A DNA stretch of 64,000 bases. Origin: Lojkania enalia. Its lineage: Eukaryota; Ascomycota; Dothideomycetes; Pleosporales. The translations under genes and the position numbers were made by a program. The DNA is taken from contig ML986645.1 of the NCBI GenBank assembly GCA_010094045.1, positions 183,743 to 247,742 of the forward strand. Direction: 5' to 3'. Below, in pieces: positions 1-11,191 of the stretch; the first letter of the stretch is position 1; each line of letters opens with the position of its first letter. The notes beneath the pieces were generated by a model, which saw only the letters and a program-made list of their open reading frames with translations, ran no database searches and had not been told where the DNA came from.

Positions 1-1965
1 ATATACTTGCGTTTAGCGGTGAAGCGGAGATTATTCGTAGTCACAAACTCGCCTTCTTCGGCGTACAGGGCGGCTGATGTGTACACGGAGGAGAGGGACG
101 TGGGGAGCGTGAGCGGGGTGAATGTTGCGACGCCGGTTACGGTGCCGGAGGGGTGGGTTGGTAAGGTGGATGCTAAGGTTCGGGTGAAGGTCCAGGGGTT
201 GTGCTCGTTTTGGAGGTTGTGGAAGAGTGTATTCGTGGAAGTGTTTGTTGGCTTCGCGGATCTTCGGGAGGTTGAAGTGTATGCCGCTGAGGGTGTGTTG
301 CCGTTTAGAAGGGATCCGTTCAGGATGGGAGGCGTGGGGGTTCTGAAAAGGAGTTCTGTAGTAGGCATGTCTAGAGGTGGTTTGACGGAGGCCGAGAGAT
401 CGGGCATTAAGAAGGCGTTTACGGATTGCAGCGTTGCGCGAGATGGATTGAGGAGTGGTGATGAGGTTGTGATCCAGGTAAGTCTTTGCTTTATAAAGGT
501 CTTGTCGATCTTTCGTCTAACTGGGCGATTGGAGATCTTCCCATTGTCGTCGGTGTAGAGGCAGAGGATGACAAGAGCGGCTCCTACTGCTAGATCATTC
601 CCAGCGGGTGTGGGATCGCATATCAGGATATTGCCTATTTCTATAGGGAGGGTCTCGAAGAAGGTGGGCAGATGGACAAGTTGCGTTCGGAGGTCTCTTG
701 AGCCTAATTTCCCCGTTGTGCAATTGAGTTGCAGGTACGTCTTCGTCTTTACGAAGTCCGGGTTTGTGGTCGTCAGTTGGTCTGGCGTGCAGCTAACAAT
801 CGCATCGTACTGCTCAATGTCGACATTCTGACTCGACGAAATGTAAAGTGTCTGCGTAGGCTTGAGGAGTATTGGAATAGCCTCTTCCCCTTTCTCGTTC
901 TTCATCAGTTCTTCAATCAGCCCTGGAAGATCTTCTGCATTAGTAGACAGCATCTGGTCCTTGTTTTCCCAGAATACTTTCGAAGTTAATCCGCACGCCC
1001 ATGCTTCCTGGTCATCTGCGGCTCCCTGGATATAGCCACCTTCCGAAGCCTCTCCGCCGTGCACTCGCCTAGAGGCCGTACACAAGACAATCGGGCAAAA
1101 ATCCTCAAACACTGGCGGCGATAGCGGCAAACTAGAAGCCTGAGTAACCCAAATCGGACGTAGCGGTTTCCTCAGCTTTCTTCTCATCAACTCGATATCC
1201 GGTTTACAAATCTCCTACCCACATCAGTCAAATATCCAGACACTTAAAAAACCAGTCACATTTTCCTCAAGTCACTTACAAGAAACTGCTTAACAAACCC
1301 ATCAACCCTACTCTCAATTTGCACCCGCTCACTCTCCGAGACCGCATTCGGCGGCGTATACAACTCGTACCTCTCCCCAAAAACCGCACGATTAACCACA
1401 CAGCACCAAATCGGGATAGTCTTTGACAGCGCATCGGGCATACCTATCCTTATCAGTCCCCCATTTCCAAATCTAGATACACGATATGCATATGGATGTG
1501 ACAAATACTACTTACTCTTCCCCCTCCGAGTCGAATCCACAATCACACACCTACAATCCATCAGCCCATCCCATCTCATCCAATGCACTCCAAACCCACA
1601 AATCTACAGTACTAAACGATGAAGACTTACCCCCCGCTCCCCTCCACCACATCCAAAACCCGCAAATTCAGCCTCCGAAGACTAAACGCCCACTCGCCCA
1701 CGTGTCCATCCGTGCTCTTGAAATAACAGCTCTCGCGCTTCATTTCCGGCGGGATGTACCACCCGCCGCACCGCTCGTTAGCGATTAGCGGCAACCCGTA
1801 CGCCTCTGCGACCGAGAGAACGAAGCTAGAGTCCTGGGCGATGGAGGAGAGGCGGTTGTGTATGGAAAGCGCGGAGCGCTTGAGAGAGGAGAGGGTTGAG
1901 GAGAGGGTTGAGGAGAGGGATAGGGATTGGGAGGGAAATATTAGATCGGCTTGTGTTAGCGCCAT
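1..1965 (-). CDS. RIT1: tRNA A64-2'-O-ribosylphosphate transferase, 3' end cut by window
   Basis: Rit1 modifies initiator tRNA-Met at A64 so that it is excluded from elongation. Inferred exons on the minus strand are 1965-1631, 1550-1516, 1443-1280 and 1214-1 (running off the window). The first three coding blocks sum to 534 nt, exactly 178 codons. The N-terminus has the family block with NERCGGWYIPP and CYFKSTDGHVGEWAFSLRRL. Splicing exon 1 to 3 restores the hallmark VDSTRRGKSMPDALSKTIP. Later come IQGAADDQEAWACGL, LAVGAALVILCLY and LNPSRATLQSVNAFLM, all typical of Rit1. The last readable residues (EEGEF...FTAKRKY) lie close to the usual C-terminus, so only a short tail is missing. Start ATG at 1965 gives the usual short N-terminus. 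Introns are 80, 72 and 65 nt with GTAAGT donors. The family call is very secure; the exact exon edges are inferred. Confidence 0.93.
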
Positions 1966-2452
1966 GGCTATTATAGATACTCTTGAAGCTTTGGTTTATG
2001 CAACATATACTGTTTTGTGTTGGTTTATCAGATGGTATGGAGGGTCGGGTGGTGGTAGGGATCTTGGCGCTAGCGCGGAGCTATAGAAAAATAATTCTGC
2101 GGTGGTACGCGTAGCCGTTGATGGCACAGAGGAAAAGGTCTTCGGCTACAACGATAAGTTCGGTGGTTTGATGAGTAGAGCGACGGGAAGGGACAGAGAT
2201 AGCGGTACTGGGGGAGGCCGACCACGTAATGGCGATCTTGGCTTCGAGTCACCAGTGCCAAATATGCATTTTATGAAGAACCACTCAAGTGCCTTCATTC
2301 TATAACATAAATTCATCACTACATAAAAACTATAGAAAAAATGACAAAAATACCCACATCACCATGCTAGTGTCTCCCCAATGCGATGCAAGGTATCCGA
2401 AGCCGAAGCGCCAAATCCTTTCTCTACTGCGACTCTCATCTAATCTATGCGA
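1966..2452. other. intergenic, no gene seen
   Basis: This 487 bp stretch separates the RIT1 start from the 3' end of the GH31 gene. It should hold the RIT1 promoter and the GH31 3' UTR. No coding or structural signal was recognised. Confidence 0.6.
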
Positions 2453-4951
2453 TCAACGCAAAGAGAGTTCCAAATCCTCGGAATACGTGCTCGAATACCT
2501 CGAATCCGCCAACAAGATCTCCAACATAGCATCTAGCAATTCCTGCGGGAGGCCCATGCTCTGCAACCTACTAATGCGAGTGTTCAACGGCTGGTCCGCA
2601 ATGACAGCGAACCAGGCGTTATGTTTATGGTCATAGAAGTAGTTGGTATCACGTAGGATGGTCCAGAGCTTCGAATTTGGATTGATGACATCGAGTTGCG
2701 GGTTAGGACCCAACTCTAGGATGATTGAATTGTTGGTCGGGACAGACCCAATGGTAATCAGCGTGCCATTGTCGACCGGCTGAGTCGCAAATTGAGCAAG
2801 TCTTGCCTTCTTCGACGAGGTCATTACGCAACGGAGCTCCGGCTTCGGCGTGTGGGATATTAGCCTGATTCTCCATTCTCTTAACGTTGGAATACATGGG
2901 TCGTCTGGAGACGTTGGCCCAATCTTCAGGACACCGGCGTCTTGCTTGAATGTTATGGGCGTATAGCTGAAACGAACATTCTCGCCGCCAGACTCGATTC
3001 CGCCTTCTTCGACCATAGAGAAATCACCGTCATCAACGCGGGTGCCTGTTCCGTTGTCCTCAATGAGATTAAACGAGCCGTCCGCGCCGACGACAACAAT
3101 AACCTCGAGCGCTGTCGGGTTAGGTGCACCATTAGGGGGACGATAGGCTGCGTCTAGAGGAACGATCGCACCTTCTGGCGCAAGGACTGGGTATCCGCTC
3201 AAGGGCCGATGAAGTATAAGCTCACGATCACCGTCGTAGACCACACCTGTGAAGATATCAACGAAGCGCTTCTTCGGTGGAAGCCAGGCCTTGACGGCAC
3301 CAAGATGTGTTGAATTGGCTCGGGGACTAGTAATAGGCGCCACAATCAGCTCAGTGCCGAAGCGGAACTGATTAGGAACCTTATATGCTTCATCCAACTC
3401 AGGATAATCCCAGTACATGGGCTGAACAAGTGGTTCATCGTCAGATGCTGAAAGAGCATTCATGGTATAGAGATAGGGTATCAGTCTATGCCGTAGTCGA
3501 AGGTAGTCTTCCATAACTTTGCAAGCTTCTATGTTGAACTCCCACGGCTCTCGAGTGTTGAAGACGTTGTTTGAAGAATGCAATCGGAGGATAGGAGAGA
3601 AACAACCCAACTGCACCCATCGAGTGGTCAACTCGTCGTCCTTGTAGCCATGCATGTGGCCGCCAATATCATGACTCCACCATGCATATCCGATGTTCGA
3701 TGCTGTGGCGGTGAACTCCGGCTGAAAATTCAGGGAATTCCAGGTCATGACCGTGTCTCCAGAAAAGCCAACTTGATAGCGCTGAGCCCCTGGCCCTCCA
3801 AAGCGGGAGAAAATCAGCGGTCGCTGTTGTCCGCGACCAATGTCTAGAAAGTGGAAGTGGTTTAGGACCCAAAGAGGATCAATACCAGGGATTTTGGAAT
3901 TCCTGCCTTGCTGCCAGTCAATCCACCAGAAGTCTACGCCATCTGCCTCATGCTCATGGTGCACAATATCAAAATAAGCGTCTATAAACCTCTTGTAAGT
4001 ACAGTCAAACTCAACCGGATCTTCAGTCGCTGGATCGATGCCCATATACCGAGCAACTTCCGGATACTGTTTCTCATGTCCTCGTATGCCGTCTGCTGGA
4101 TGCACATTCAGGGTTACTTTGAGGTTGCGATCATGGAGTTCCTGCAAGAATGCGGGCGGGTTTGGGAACAGAGCCGTATTCCAAGTATACCCGGTCCACC
4201 CACTCCCGAACCGAGAAGGAATTTGTACCAAATGCCAGTCCATGTCGATAACGGCGACATTGAGAGGTACATCGTCCCTATCCAAATGATTCATGAGTGC
4301 GATATACTCATCCCTGTCGTATGGATGGTAGCGGCTCCACCAGTTCCCCATTGCAAAACGTGGTAGCAACGGCTGGCTCCCGGAGACTGCATAAAAGGCC
4401 CTGACAGCCTCGCGATAGTCGTGACCGTACAAGAAGATGTATCCGTCGCTTCTGTCTCCCGACCGTCGCGGAGCAATCCATCCGTTGCTCTCAAAAAGCA
4501 TGGACTTCGAATCGTCAATCACAGCGACACCCTCCCTTGAAAGAACGCCCTCGCCCATGTTCGTTCTTCCGTCTACCATGTCCAGGGTACGCACAGTACC
4601 GCCTAGGTTAGAAACAGACTGGCCGTACGCCCATTTTGTTGTCACATTCCCCTTCAGCTGGACCACAAAGCCTTCTGAGCTGAACTTCTTCTTGTTGTAT
4701 AATACGTGGAAGCGCTTCGTGACGATCTCGATGCCCTCCTGCCCGCGGTCCCAGGTGTAGTAGTCGGGGACGGTCAATTCGCGGCGCACAGCGAATGTAG
4801 AGGCTCGGTCCTCGAAAATGCCATCCTCGGCCCACTCAAATCGCAGGAGTCCATCGGTGAGGATGGTGAATCGGTACTTCTCGCCCGCGACAATGGCATC
4901 TGGATGCGCGATCGGGCGGGTCTTGAAGTCGTAGCGCGCGGGCTTGCTCAT
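2453..4951 (-). CDS. GH31 family glycoside hydrolase, cytosolic
   Basis: Single-exon 832-residue enzyme of glycoside hydrolase family 31 (alpha-glucosidase/alpha-xylosidase clan), a retaining hydrolase acting on alpha-linked sugars. Residues about 1-190 form the N-terminal beta-sandwich; the (beta/alpha)8 barrel follows with LPRFAMGNWWSRYHPY near 196. The nucleophile region reads DFWWIDWQQG (Asp345) and the acid/base region reads GFSGDT (Asp399). A distal barrel motif, GYAWWSHDIGGH, lies at about 421. WIDWQQG differs from the WxDMNE of classical alpha-glucosidases and matches a less characterised bacterial/fungal GH31 subgroup, so substrate is not predicted. There is no signal peptide: the protein starts MSKPARYDF, suggesting an intracellular enzyme. 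The last 50 residues form a small charged helical tail (LQSMGLPQELLDAMLEILL), UBA-like in look but unproven. The start ATG at 4951 is followed directly by conserved sequence. Confidence 0.93.
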   Translation of the reverse strand: MSKPARYDFKTRPIAHPDAIVAGEKYRFTILTDGLLRFEWAEDGIFEDRASTFAVRRELTVPDYYTWDRGQEGIEIVTKRFHVLYNKKKFSSEGFVVQLKGNVTTKWAYGQSVSNLGGTVRTLDMVDGRTNMGEGVLSREGVAVIDDSKSMLFESNGWIAPRRSGDRSDGYIFLYGHDYREAVRAFYAVSGSQPLLPRFAMGNWWSRYHPYDRDEYIALMNHLDRDDVPLNVAVIDMDWHLVQIPSRFGSGWTGYTWNTALFPNPPAFLQELHDRNLKVTLNVHPADGIRGHEKQYPEVARYMGIDPATEDPVEFDCTYKRFIDAYFDIVHHEHEADGVDFWWIDWQQGRNSKIPGIDPLWVLNHFHFLDIGRGQQRPLIFSRFGGPGAQRYQVGFSGDTVMTWNSLNFQPEFTATASNIGYAWWSHDIGGHMHGYKDDELTTRWVQLGCFSPILRLHSSNNVFNTREPWEFNIEACKVMEDYLRLRHRLIPYLYTMNALSASDDEPLVQPMYWDYPELDEAYKVPNQFRFGTELIVAPITSPRANSTHLGAVKAWLPPKKRFVDIFTGVVYDGDRELILHRPLSGYPVLAPEGAIVPLDAAYRPPNGAPNPTALEVIVVVGADGSFNLIEDNGTGTRVDDGDFSMVEEGGIESGGENVRFSYTPITFKQDAGVLKIGPTSPDDPCIPTLREWRIRLISHTPKPELRCVMTSSKKARLAQFATQPVDNGTLITIGSVPTNNSIILELGPNPQLDVINPNSKLWTILRDTNYFYDHKHNAWFAVIADQPLNTRISRLQSMGLPQELLDAMLEILLADSRYSSTYSEDLELSLR

Positions 4952-5843
4952 ATTGATGGAGGGAAGGCTTGCCTCTGACCTCTACGGAGAGACCTGAGGG
5001 GGAGCTTAGGCATGGTGGAGATTCGATCGGCGCTGTCGCTGATCGCTGTAAATAGAGAAAGCTCGGACAAGTATCAAGGACCCGGTCAGCGCTCGTGACC
5101 TCGGCCAATCGTGTCATGCGACTCGATGTCTTTTCTCCCCCGGCTCCACTTCTATATGGCGTTACTAGACGGCGCCAATATGCAGGCCTATTCGGATGGT
5201 GGCACATAAAAGAGGCGTACGATTGTTCACGCGCACTGCATCATTCACCCCGATAGCAAGACCGTTCCTGCATGAGTGTGTGGGGAGCGGCTTCTTCCCC
5301 GCAATCAACCACCGACCTCGACCTCCAACACCAGCCCATTGGCAGCGCCATTTCATCACTCGACATAATCCGCATTCGCGACTGATGAGGCCATGTCGCA
5401 GTGCTGAGCGACACGCCTACAGGGGCAGGTATGCTCTATGCGACTGTAGATACAGTCTATGGACTCCTCCCCGGCTTTTGACGGCCCTCTGTACGCTCAC
5501 GCTTGGCCATCAGCCGCCACTGTCAAGCCTCACCTTCCAATTTAGGGCACCTTTTCAGGTTTATAGATATTACAGTAAGTCAATAGACGGTCATTATACA
5601 TGTTTGCAACTACTCAAGTTGGGCTACACTGGACCATGTCAACGCTGTCCTTCCCGTTCTGACTACTGGGATGGAGCAGATGACTGCAAAATATACATTA
5701 TTCACGCAATCGTGATAAGATTGAATGCCACACCTACATATATGCACGCTCCGCATTAAAGTCCCCCGGATAATCGAGCAAAGACGCTCAACACGCAATC
5801 CAGTCTCGAACGTTGTGATCCGTTCTAGCCCCTCGTCCGTGTC
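4952..5843. other. intergenic, no gene seen
   Basis: This 892 bp stretch covers the GH31 promoter side and the downstream side of the F-box-like gene. The open frames in it lack family resemblance and overlap each other on both strands. I see no conserved feature. Confidence 0.55.
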
Positions 5844-6884
5844 TCAACCCGAGTAATCTGAGACCACATGTGCCTTCCACCTATCCATATCTCCTAGTCG
5901 AAGCTCGATCCTATTGAACTTGTACCTCATCAAAGGCTTACATTTAGACCGAAAATTCTTAATCTGCTGTTCCGTCTCCATAACAACAATGACCTTCTCG
6001 GCCTCAAATAGCGACACAATCCCCGCAATAACCTTCGGTGCCTTTAGTGAAACCCAAGCCATCGAGTTTGTCAATTTAGGATGACTCGGCAACCCCGTGA
6101 AGTGGGAAGCAAGAATAGTGTCGTCGAGGGTGACGATATGAAAAGTTGCCAGCCTCAGGCCCTTCAAGCTGCGAGCAAATTTCTCGAACCGATTATAGCC
6201 GTTTCTGATGTATGCAAAGTTGTTGTCAATTTGAATGTTGATCGGGATGTCTATCTTCCTGATCGACGCATAGGCGAAAGTGCTCAGATGATCCAGCGCG
6301 AATATCGACGCCGAGAAGCGGTAAGGGAACTTGTAGTGCCAATAGCTATGCAGTACTACATCAACGCTCTTCCACAGCGCTTCCTCGGCCTCGTCATGCA
6401 ACAGCTTGTTGATGAGAAATAAACTCTGCACGTTTGGCCTCCCTGACGTATGCCATGGCGTTTCCTGGATATAAAGGTGAGTAGATGATCCGAATGTCTC
6501 GACAAACGCGTTCCTGAATAGGATGCGGAATATCTGGACTCGGAGCTCGGGCGGGATATTGAGGATGTAGCAGGGACCTTTTGGAGCAAACTTGGGGTCC
6601 TCGACGTCGTCCATATACATAGTGGCGTCGTAGTGACGGTCCTTAAGGTATCTAAATGGTTCGAAATTGTAGTGGCTCTTGATATAATCGAAGTCAGCAT
6701 GGTACTTCATGACGGCCTCAGCTCGAATGATGGCCTCGTCACCCAGTGGTTTGAGTGGTATGAACCGGGGATTGTCAGTAGCATTAGACATCGTATGATA
6801 CCTTGCAGGCTTTTTTTTCGACGGGATCTTCTTAAATCGTATTAATCCTTTAAGTGCCAGTATAAGTGAGGTGAGCCCGGCCAT
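5844..6884 (-). CDS. F-box-like protein of unknown target
   Basis: Uninterrupted frame of 346 residues. At residues about 105-127 it has an F-box-like start, CYILNIPPELRVQIFRILF, in the position common to fungal proteins of this type. The remainder, rich in aromatic and charged residues, resembles the large family of uncharacterised ascomycete proteins carrying one degenerate F-box. F-box proteins normally recruit substrates to SCF ubiquitin ligases, but no recognisable substrate-binding repeats (LRR, WD40, Kelch) are present. The first 31 residues (basic KKIPSKKKPARYH) may not be translated: a second ATG at 6791 (MSNATDNPRF) is an equally good start. No introns are needed. The gene call is moderate; function is an inference from one short motif. 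Confidence 0.65.
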   Translation of the reverse strand: MAGLTSLILALKGLIRFKKIPSKKKPARYHTMSNATDNPRFIPLKPLGDEAIIRAEAVMKYHADFDYIKSHYNFEPFRYLKDRHYDATMYMDDVEDPKFAPKGPCYILNIPPELRVQIFRILFRNAFVETFGSSTHLYIQETPWHTSGRPNVQSLFLINKLLHDEAEEALWKSVDVVLHSYWHYKFPYRFSASIFALDHLSTFAYASIRKIDIPINIQIDNNFAYIRNGYNRFEKFARSLKGLRLATFHIVTLDDTILASHFTGLPSHPKLTNSMAWVSLKAPKVIAGIVSLFEAEKVIVVMETEQQIKNFRSKCKPLMRYKFNRIELRLGDMDRWKAHVVSDYSG

Positions 6885-8677
6885 CTTAAGTGCTCGCGGT
6901 ACACAGCACCCACGTGACGCTACACGAGAACATTAGCTCATGGAATTTCTGGCTTTTGCTATCGTCGTGAAACAATATGTGGCCAAATGCGTAGTTAGAA
7001 GCGCGAAGGTAGAGTGCGTACGGGGCCAAAGTGCTTGTAGGATTGTCAAAAGTTGGATTGCAAAGTGAGGTGAAGGTGAAGCACTGCCCTGCCCCCCAGC
7101 TATTAGTACCTAATTGAACTGAGGCAAGGCTGCACCACCACAACCTTATTATTCTAGCCCGCACAGCTCCGCTCGTATTTTCTAGGCATCAACGTAACCT
7201 TATCCGCCTTACAGTTCTGCTAATATGGTGCTTATAGCATGTTGAAAAATAAAGATATCATTATTAGGCGAAAGTAAAGTATTAGCATGATTCTCTAATA
7301 TTGGTGGTAGATTAGACCGATTAGCCACGATCACTAAAGATCGGAGGGCGTTCACTCGATATTGGTGACCGTTTTGGGTGGCACTATTCAAAGCAAGAGT
7401 CCCAACATCCCTCCTTGCATGCCACAGCCAGTTCCACATAGCGTATCTTGTTGCGTTTAGCGGCCGTCCGAGTGGCTGAGAAGCAAAGAATTTCCCGACT
7501 CACGGTATCTGAAATCGAAAGCTGAATGCTATAATGTTAAAACGTGAACCTTAGTCTCAAAACCAGTATAAAGCCATATACCATCCCATCATTCCTACTC
7601 TCCCACCTCTCCCACCTCTTCCTCCACCCCACCCTAATCCCACTCTACTACCCGTCCCTCCCCCACTCCTCCCTATACACCTCCGTCTATCTCACATTAA
7701 ACCCAATCCCCCAAATTCAATCCTTACGGCCTACTTCCAACAATTCCCTCCCCCCCGCCCCCAATAAAACCATCCCTCAAGCCTGAATTCTTGGTAAACT
7801 TGCACCAATTACCAACCTCCGCAACGCGGCTCTTCACCTTAGTTCACTCGTAGTCGTCGAAGTCTTTCACTTCCTTGCCCCGCTTTGACTGCTCTTTCGG
7901 ATCGGGTGGGCGAGGATGCGGAAGCCTGAGTCGGGATCATGGAAGTAGAGTCTTTTGCAAAACATGTAGAACTACTTGGCATAATTGAACATTACTGAAG
8001 ACTCATATTTGGAGAGGATGATGACGGATTCAAGAAAATAATTTGATGAGGTTGGGGACGCCACTGACAGAGCACACTAAAGTGAGTCTTGTTCAGGAGA
8101 CAGAAGAACACTGTATTGGATGGGATAGTTTGTTCCTTTGTATGGCAGCCAGGCTTGTGTGCTTTTCGTTTTGGAGGCATTTATGATGCTTGTCGAATGT
8201 TAATCGATTTCCGCTGGGTGGTCGGGATATGTTAGACACTGCTCGTTATATAACATGAAATGCCAGCTTCAGTGTTATCCCCCGTGGTTCACAGTGTCCT
8301 GGGCTTACCAATGCGGATGCGTGCCGGCTGCAATATAATGCGATCAAGGTCGTTCAAAACTAATACTTGGCCATGCCGTGTAGATAGGAATACTTGAGAT
8401 GAAAAGCTGTCTCATACGAGTAATATGAAAGATGAGTTGGAGGGCCTGAGTCATGAATGATGTAGAATTGTGGTAGCACGAGCGTATAGACCATGGTTTG
8501 ACATAATTAAACAGGAAAGAGACACACCTCATCTACGTAAGCGCCCTCAGTCATAGCAGAGCCGTATGCAGGTATCATGCATGGGATATCATAGGATAAA
8601 GACCAAACGCCAGCAATTCTTCAAAATCAATAATGAAAAGCTAAGCGGTCATTCGTCGAGCTCGCTTAGAACTACGA
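6885..8677. other. gene-free, A+T-leaning stretch
   Basis: This 1.8 kb has only short scattered open frames. It includes C-rich, T-poor low-complexity DNA around 7560-7780 (CCTCCC/CCACC runs), whose apparent translation is a composition artefact. No protein family, tRNA or repeat could be supported. Confidence 0.5.
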
Positions 8678-9871
8678 TCAGAGGTCCCATTGCTCCTCTT
8701 CCTCAATCTCCGCGCTTCCAGGGCCCCTAAGTGCAAGGTCTTCCAGTAATAACTTAGCAATGAGCGCGTGTCCTCTTGGTCTCAGGTGGAAGACTCTCTT
8801 CCAAGCGTCCGGTAACAGCCAGTGGATGGTGTCACCCAACCAATCCTCTTCCCGGATCTTTGACTTGTTCACGAATCCCATATCTGGATCAAATTCCCAG
8901 TCGGGATGTTCCTGCAATGTTTTGTTGATTCGTTCCCCGATGTCGCCTTCGAAAGAGCCCTTTGGAACGTCATCGCCAGTCCTATTGTTCATCTCTGTTC
9001 TATTCTCCCCCGAATCTACCGTGGCCCACTCGTAGAAATCGAGCTCTACGCGATTTGGATCCGGTTCTTGGATACCAGGCTCACAATACCGGCCTCGATT
9101 TTTTTCGATTAGGTAGTCGTAGTCGATGAATCGAACATTCGTACCAGCAGCTTCGACTACTTCCCGTAGTACATCGTTGACTTCAACGACCAACTCATTG
9201 AGCGCCTTACGTAGTTTAAGCGTTAAATACTCTTTCTTCTCGTCGCACTCAATGTCCTTCCATACAGACCATGTTACATTGTCGCACAAGCCGTCTTCTG
9301 CTCCGAAGAAGCCCGCATAGCCCGTGACGTAGATGAGGCCGCGATCTTCGTTCATATTAGGTTTGACGGCATCGAGGACCCGTGTTACGTTTCGATACAA
9401 GCGATCTTTAGCCGCAATCTTCTCCCGAGCCTCCTTTATGGCGGACTCACAGTCCTTAGAGCCGCCCTTGAAAAACTGATAAATGCAATCGGATATTATG
9501 GGCGTGATGCCAATATCATTGCCACCGGCAGATATGGTAAGGAGGTCGAGGTCACGCTCAAGAAATGGGATCTGGCTCTCGAGAATTTGCGGTGTCGCGG
9601 CTCCGGAACAAGCGAGGAACTGGTGCTTTCTGTGTGGATTATCGCCCAAGAGGGAGGACTGGAGAAGATGAGGGTATGACTTGTCATAGCGGCTACATCC
9701 CCAGTCTATCCGGCTGCCAGCGCCTAGTCCAGCAGCGTAGCTGTCACCTATAGATGCAAACTTCTGGATCCACTGAAATCGGCGAGCATCCTCCTTCGAA
9801 GAAGCTTGTCTAGTAGGGACCAGGGACGACACAACGGGACCAAGGCACAAGAAGAAAGCTATAAAAAGCAT
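8678..9871 (-). CDS. secreted SGNH-hydrolase (GDSL esterase/lipase-like)
   Basis: A 397-residue protein of the SGNH hydrolase fold, serine esterases acting on acyl or acetyl esters. Starting at the ATG at 9871, the first 25 residues (MLFIAFFLCLGPVVSSL) form a clear signal peptide; the frame is open further upstream but without ATG. Block I is ASIGDSYAAG with the nucleophile Ser at about residue 44. Block III is SAGGNDIG at about 114-121. The C-terminal VFHLRPRGHALIA at about 360-372 supplies the catalytic His. The Cys-rich middle (WGCSRY, ACSGAA, SDCIYQ) fits a secreted fungal enzyme with disulfides. Several NxS/T sites (NVT, NRT, NKT) suggest N-glycosylation. An acidic tail (EIEEEEQWDL) ends the protein. 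Substrate cannot be inferred. Single exon. Confidence 0.88.
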   Translation of the reverse strand: MLFIAFFLCLGPVVSSLVPTRQASSKEDARRFQWIQKFASIGDSYAAGLGAGSRIDWGCSRYDKSYPHLLQSSLLGDNPHRKHQFLACSGAATPQILESQIPFLERDLDLLTISAGGNDIGITPIISDCIYQFFKGGSKDCESAIKEAREKIAAKDRLYRNVTRVLDAVKPNMNEDRGLIYVTGYAGFFGAEDGLCDNVTWSVWKDIECDEKKEYLTLKLRKALNELVVEVNDVLREVVEAAGTNVRFIDYDYLIEKNRGRYCEPGIQEPDPNRVELDFYEWATVDSGENRTEMNNRTGDDVPKGSFEGDIGERINKTLQEHPDWEFDPDMGFVNKSKIREEDWLGDTIHWLLPDAWKRVFHLRPRGHALIAKLLLEDLALRGPGSAEIEEEEQWDL

Positions 9872-10256
9872 AGCGACTAAAGTGTAGGAGCTAGAAGTGA
9901 ACAAAGAGAGCACTGCAGGGTAGAGATCAAGTAATGAAAGGAGACATTAGAGCGCTTGTTGTGCAATGTAGAACGCACGGTTGTAACTATCAAGCATGCG
10001 GATGATGAGTCGTTTATCTTTGTCGGTGCCTAGCTGTGCTTTGGAGTAGGATTCGGGGGCACGCGGGGCAATCGAGTGGCTGACGTTGCCCCGTCCAAAC
10101 ATCGCCAACGCCCATTGCCCGTCGTGCCACTCCTTCCTTGTATGTAACCGGATTACACACCACTTCAATCGCCTCTGCGAACCCATCATCGCGAGTCGAG
10201 GCAGAGAGATCCGTCGCTTTGATGTGCTTTGTTCGAACACTTCCGAAGCTCGCACT
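9872..10256. other. intergenic between SGNH gene and ureF
   Basis: These 385 bp lie upstream of the SGNH esterase and directly after the ureF stop. An open minus-strand frame (9947-10255) abuts the ureF stop but resembles no protein; I read it as ureF 3' UTR plus SGNH promoter. Confidence 0.5.
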
Positions 10257-11191
10257 TCAGGAATTGAAGATCCGGCTATACAGCTTTTCGTGTCGCCCGA
10301 CCCAAAGATCCATAACTGGCACGCTCTGCCCTGCGTCTTCGACCCTCTTGTCCCATCCCTCTTCTACAAGCGTCCTGATCCTGTTCTGTAATTCTCCGCT
10401 CGCTAGCACAGCTTGTGCTTGATATGGTCCCATAACGCTTGCTCGGACAGCGGCACTGATGACCGTCCTGGCATGCGAAAATAGGAAAAGGTATGCGGAG
10501 TCGTGCAGTGGCACCGAGAGGACACGGGTAATCAATCCCCACAGAGGCGCAAGATGGGCATTGATATCGCCCGATGTGCGAAGAGACGTCGAGAAAGATG
10601 CCAAAGCCTCAATCGCAGAGTCGCCTTGTGCACGGTTAATTCCGCTGCTTATTCCAGCCTGTGTTCGTGCATTGCTATGTTGCGCCCTGAAGCTCCGATC
10701 CCAAACGGCGAGCAGCGCCCGTCCCTGGGCTATGCTTGCTCTCCGGGCAACGGTGCACGGTGTGCTCGCGTCGAAGTCATTGTCAAGTGTCTCTATACCC
10801 CCGGGGTTCCTATAAGCTTCCAGCACGTAAGGCAAAGCTGTGCTCGCGAGGGTCGACAGCGAAAGGCGCAAAAAGGTATGAAATGATGGCAGCTGTGATG
10901 CCGATGGCGGCGAATGCTTGTGATGAGCAAGATAGGACTCTAGACCGCTACTGAATGCGAATGAACCCAATGGGAGTGCTGAGTCCGAGAGGAGGAGCAG
11001 TGCGTGGAGAGCTGAGCAATGTCAGAATCGCCTTGAAACATACGCTATGACGAACCTGCATCACTCGGTGGTGTAGCTTGCGCAGTAATTGATACACTAT
11101 GACCCAATCGTGATTTAGCATCCTGCAGACGCCGCTCCAATTCCGCTATCTCATCTTTCAAGGACTGCGGATTGTCGTTGTTGGCGCTCAT
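10257..11191 (-). CDS. ureF: urease accessory protein UreF
   Basis: UreF works with UreG and UreD/H to insert nickel into urease, so it is needed for urea use as a nitrogen source. Two exons: 11191-11056 and 11011-10257, joined over a 44 nt intron, giving 891 nt or 296 residues. Splicing rebuilds the family N-terminal block LLLLSDSALPLGSFAFSSG at about residues 51-69. Then come LRLSLSTLASTALPYVLEAY, a conserved DNDFDASTPCTVARRASIAQG, and the helix HDSAYLFLFSHARTVISAAV. The C-terminus DLWVGRHEKLYSRIFNS is the family's end. The first 45 residues hold a short coiled-coil-like segment (DEIAELERRLQDAKSRL), common in fungal UreF. No other urease gene is nearby. Identification is very secure. Confidence 0.95.

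Noticed and set aside
7455..7540. tRNA-Ser/Leu-like D-arm phrase (GGCCGTCCGAGTGGCTGAG)
   Set aside because: No T-arm or B box follows within tRNA distance and the acceptor stem does not pair.
7544..7786. 80-codon Pro/Leu/Ser frame
   Set aside because: Produced by CCTCCC/CCACC-rich low-complexity DNA.
9947..10255. 102-codon minus-strand frame abutting the ureF stop
   Set aside because: No recognisable protein; ureF already ends with its family C-terminus, so this is 3' UTR.
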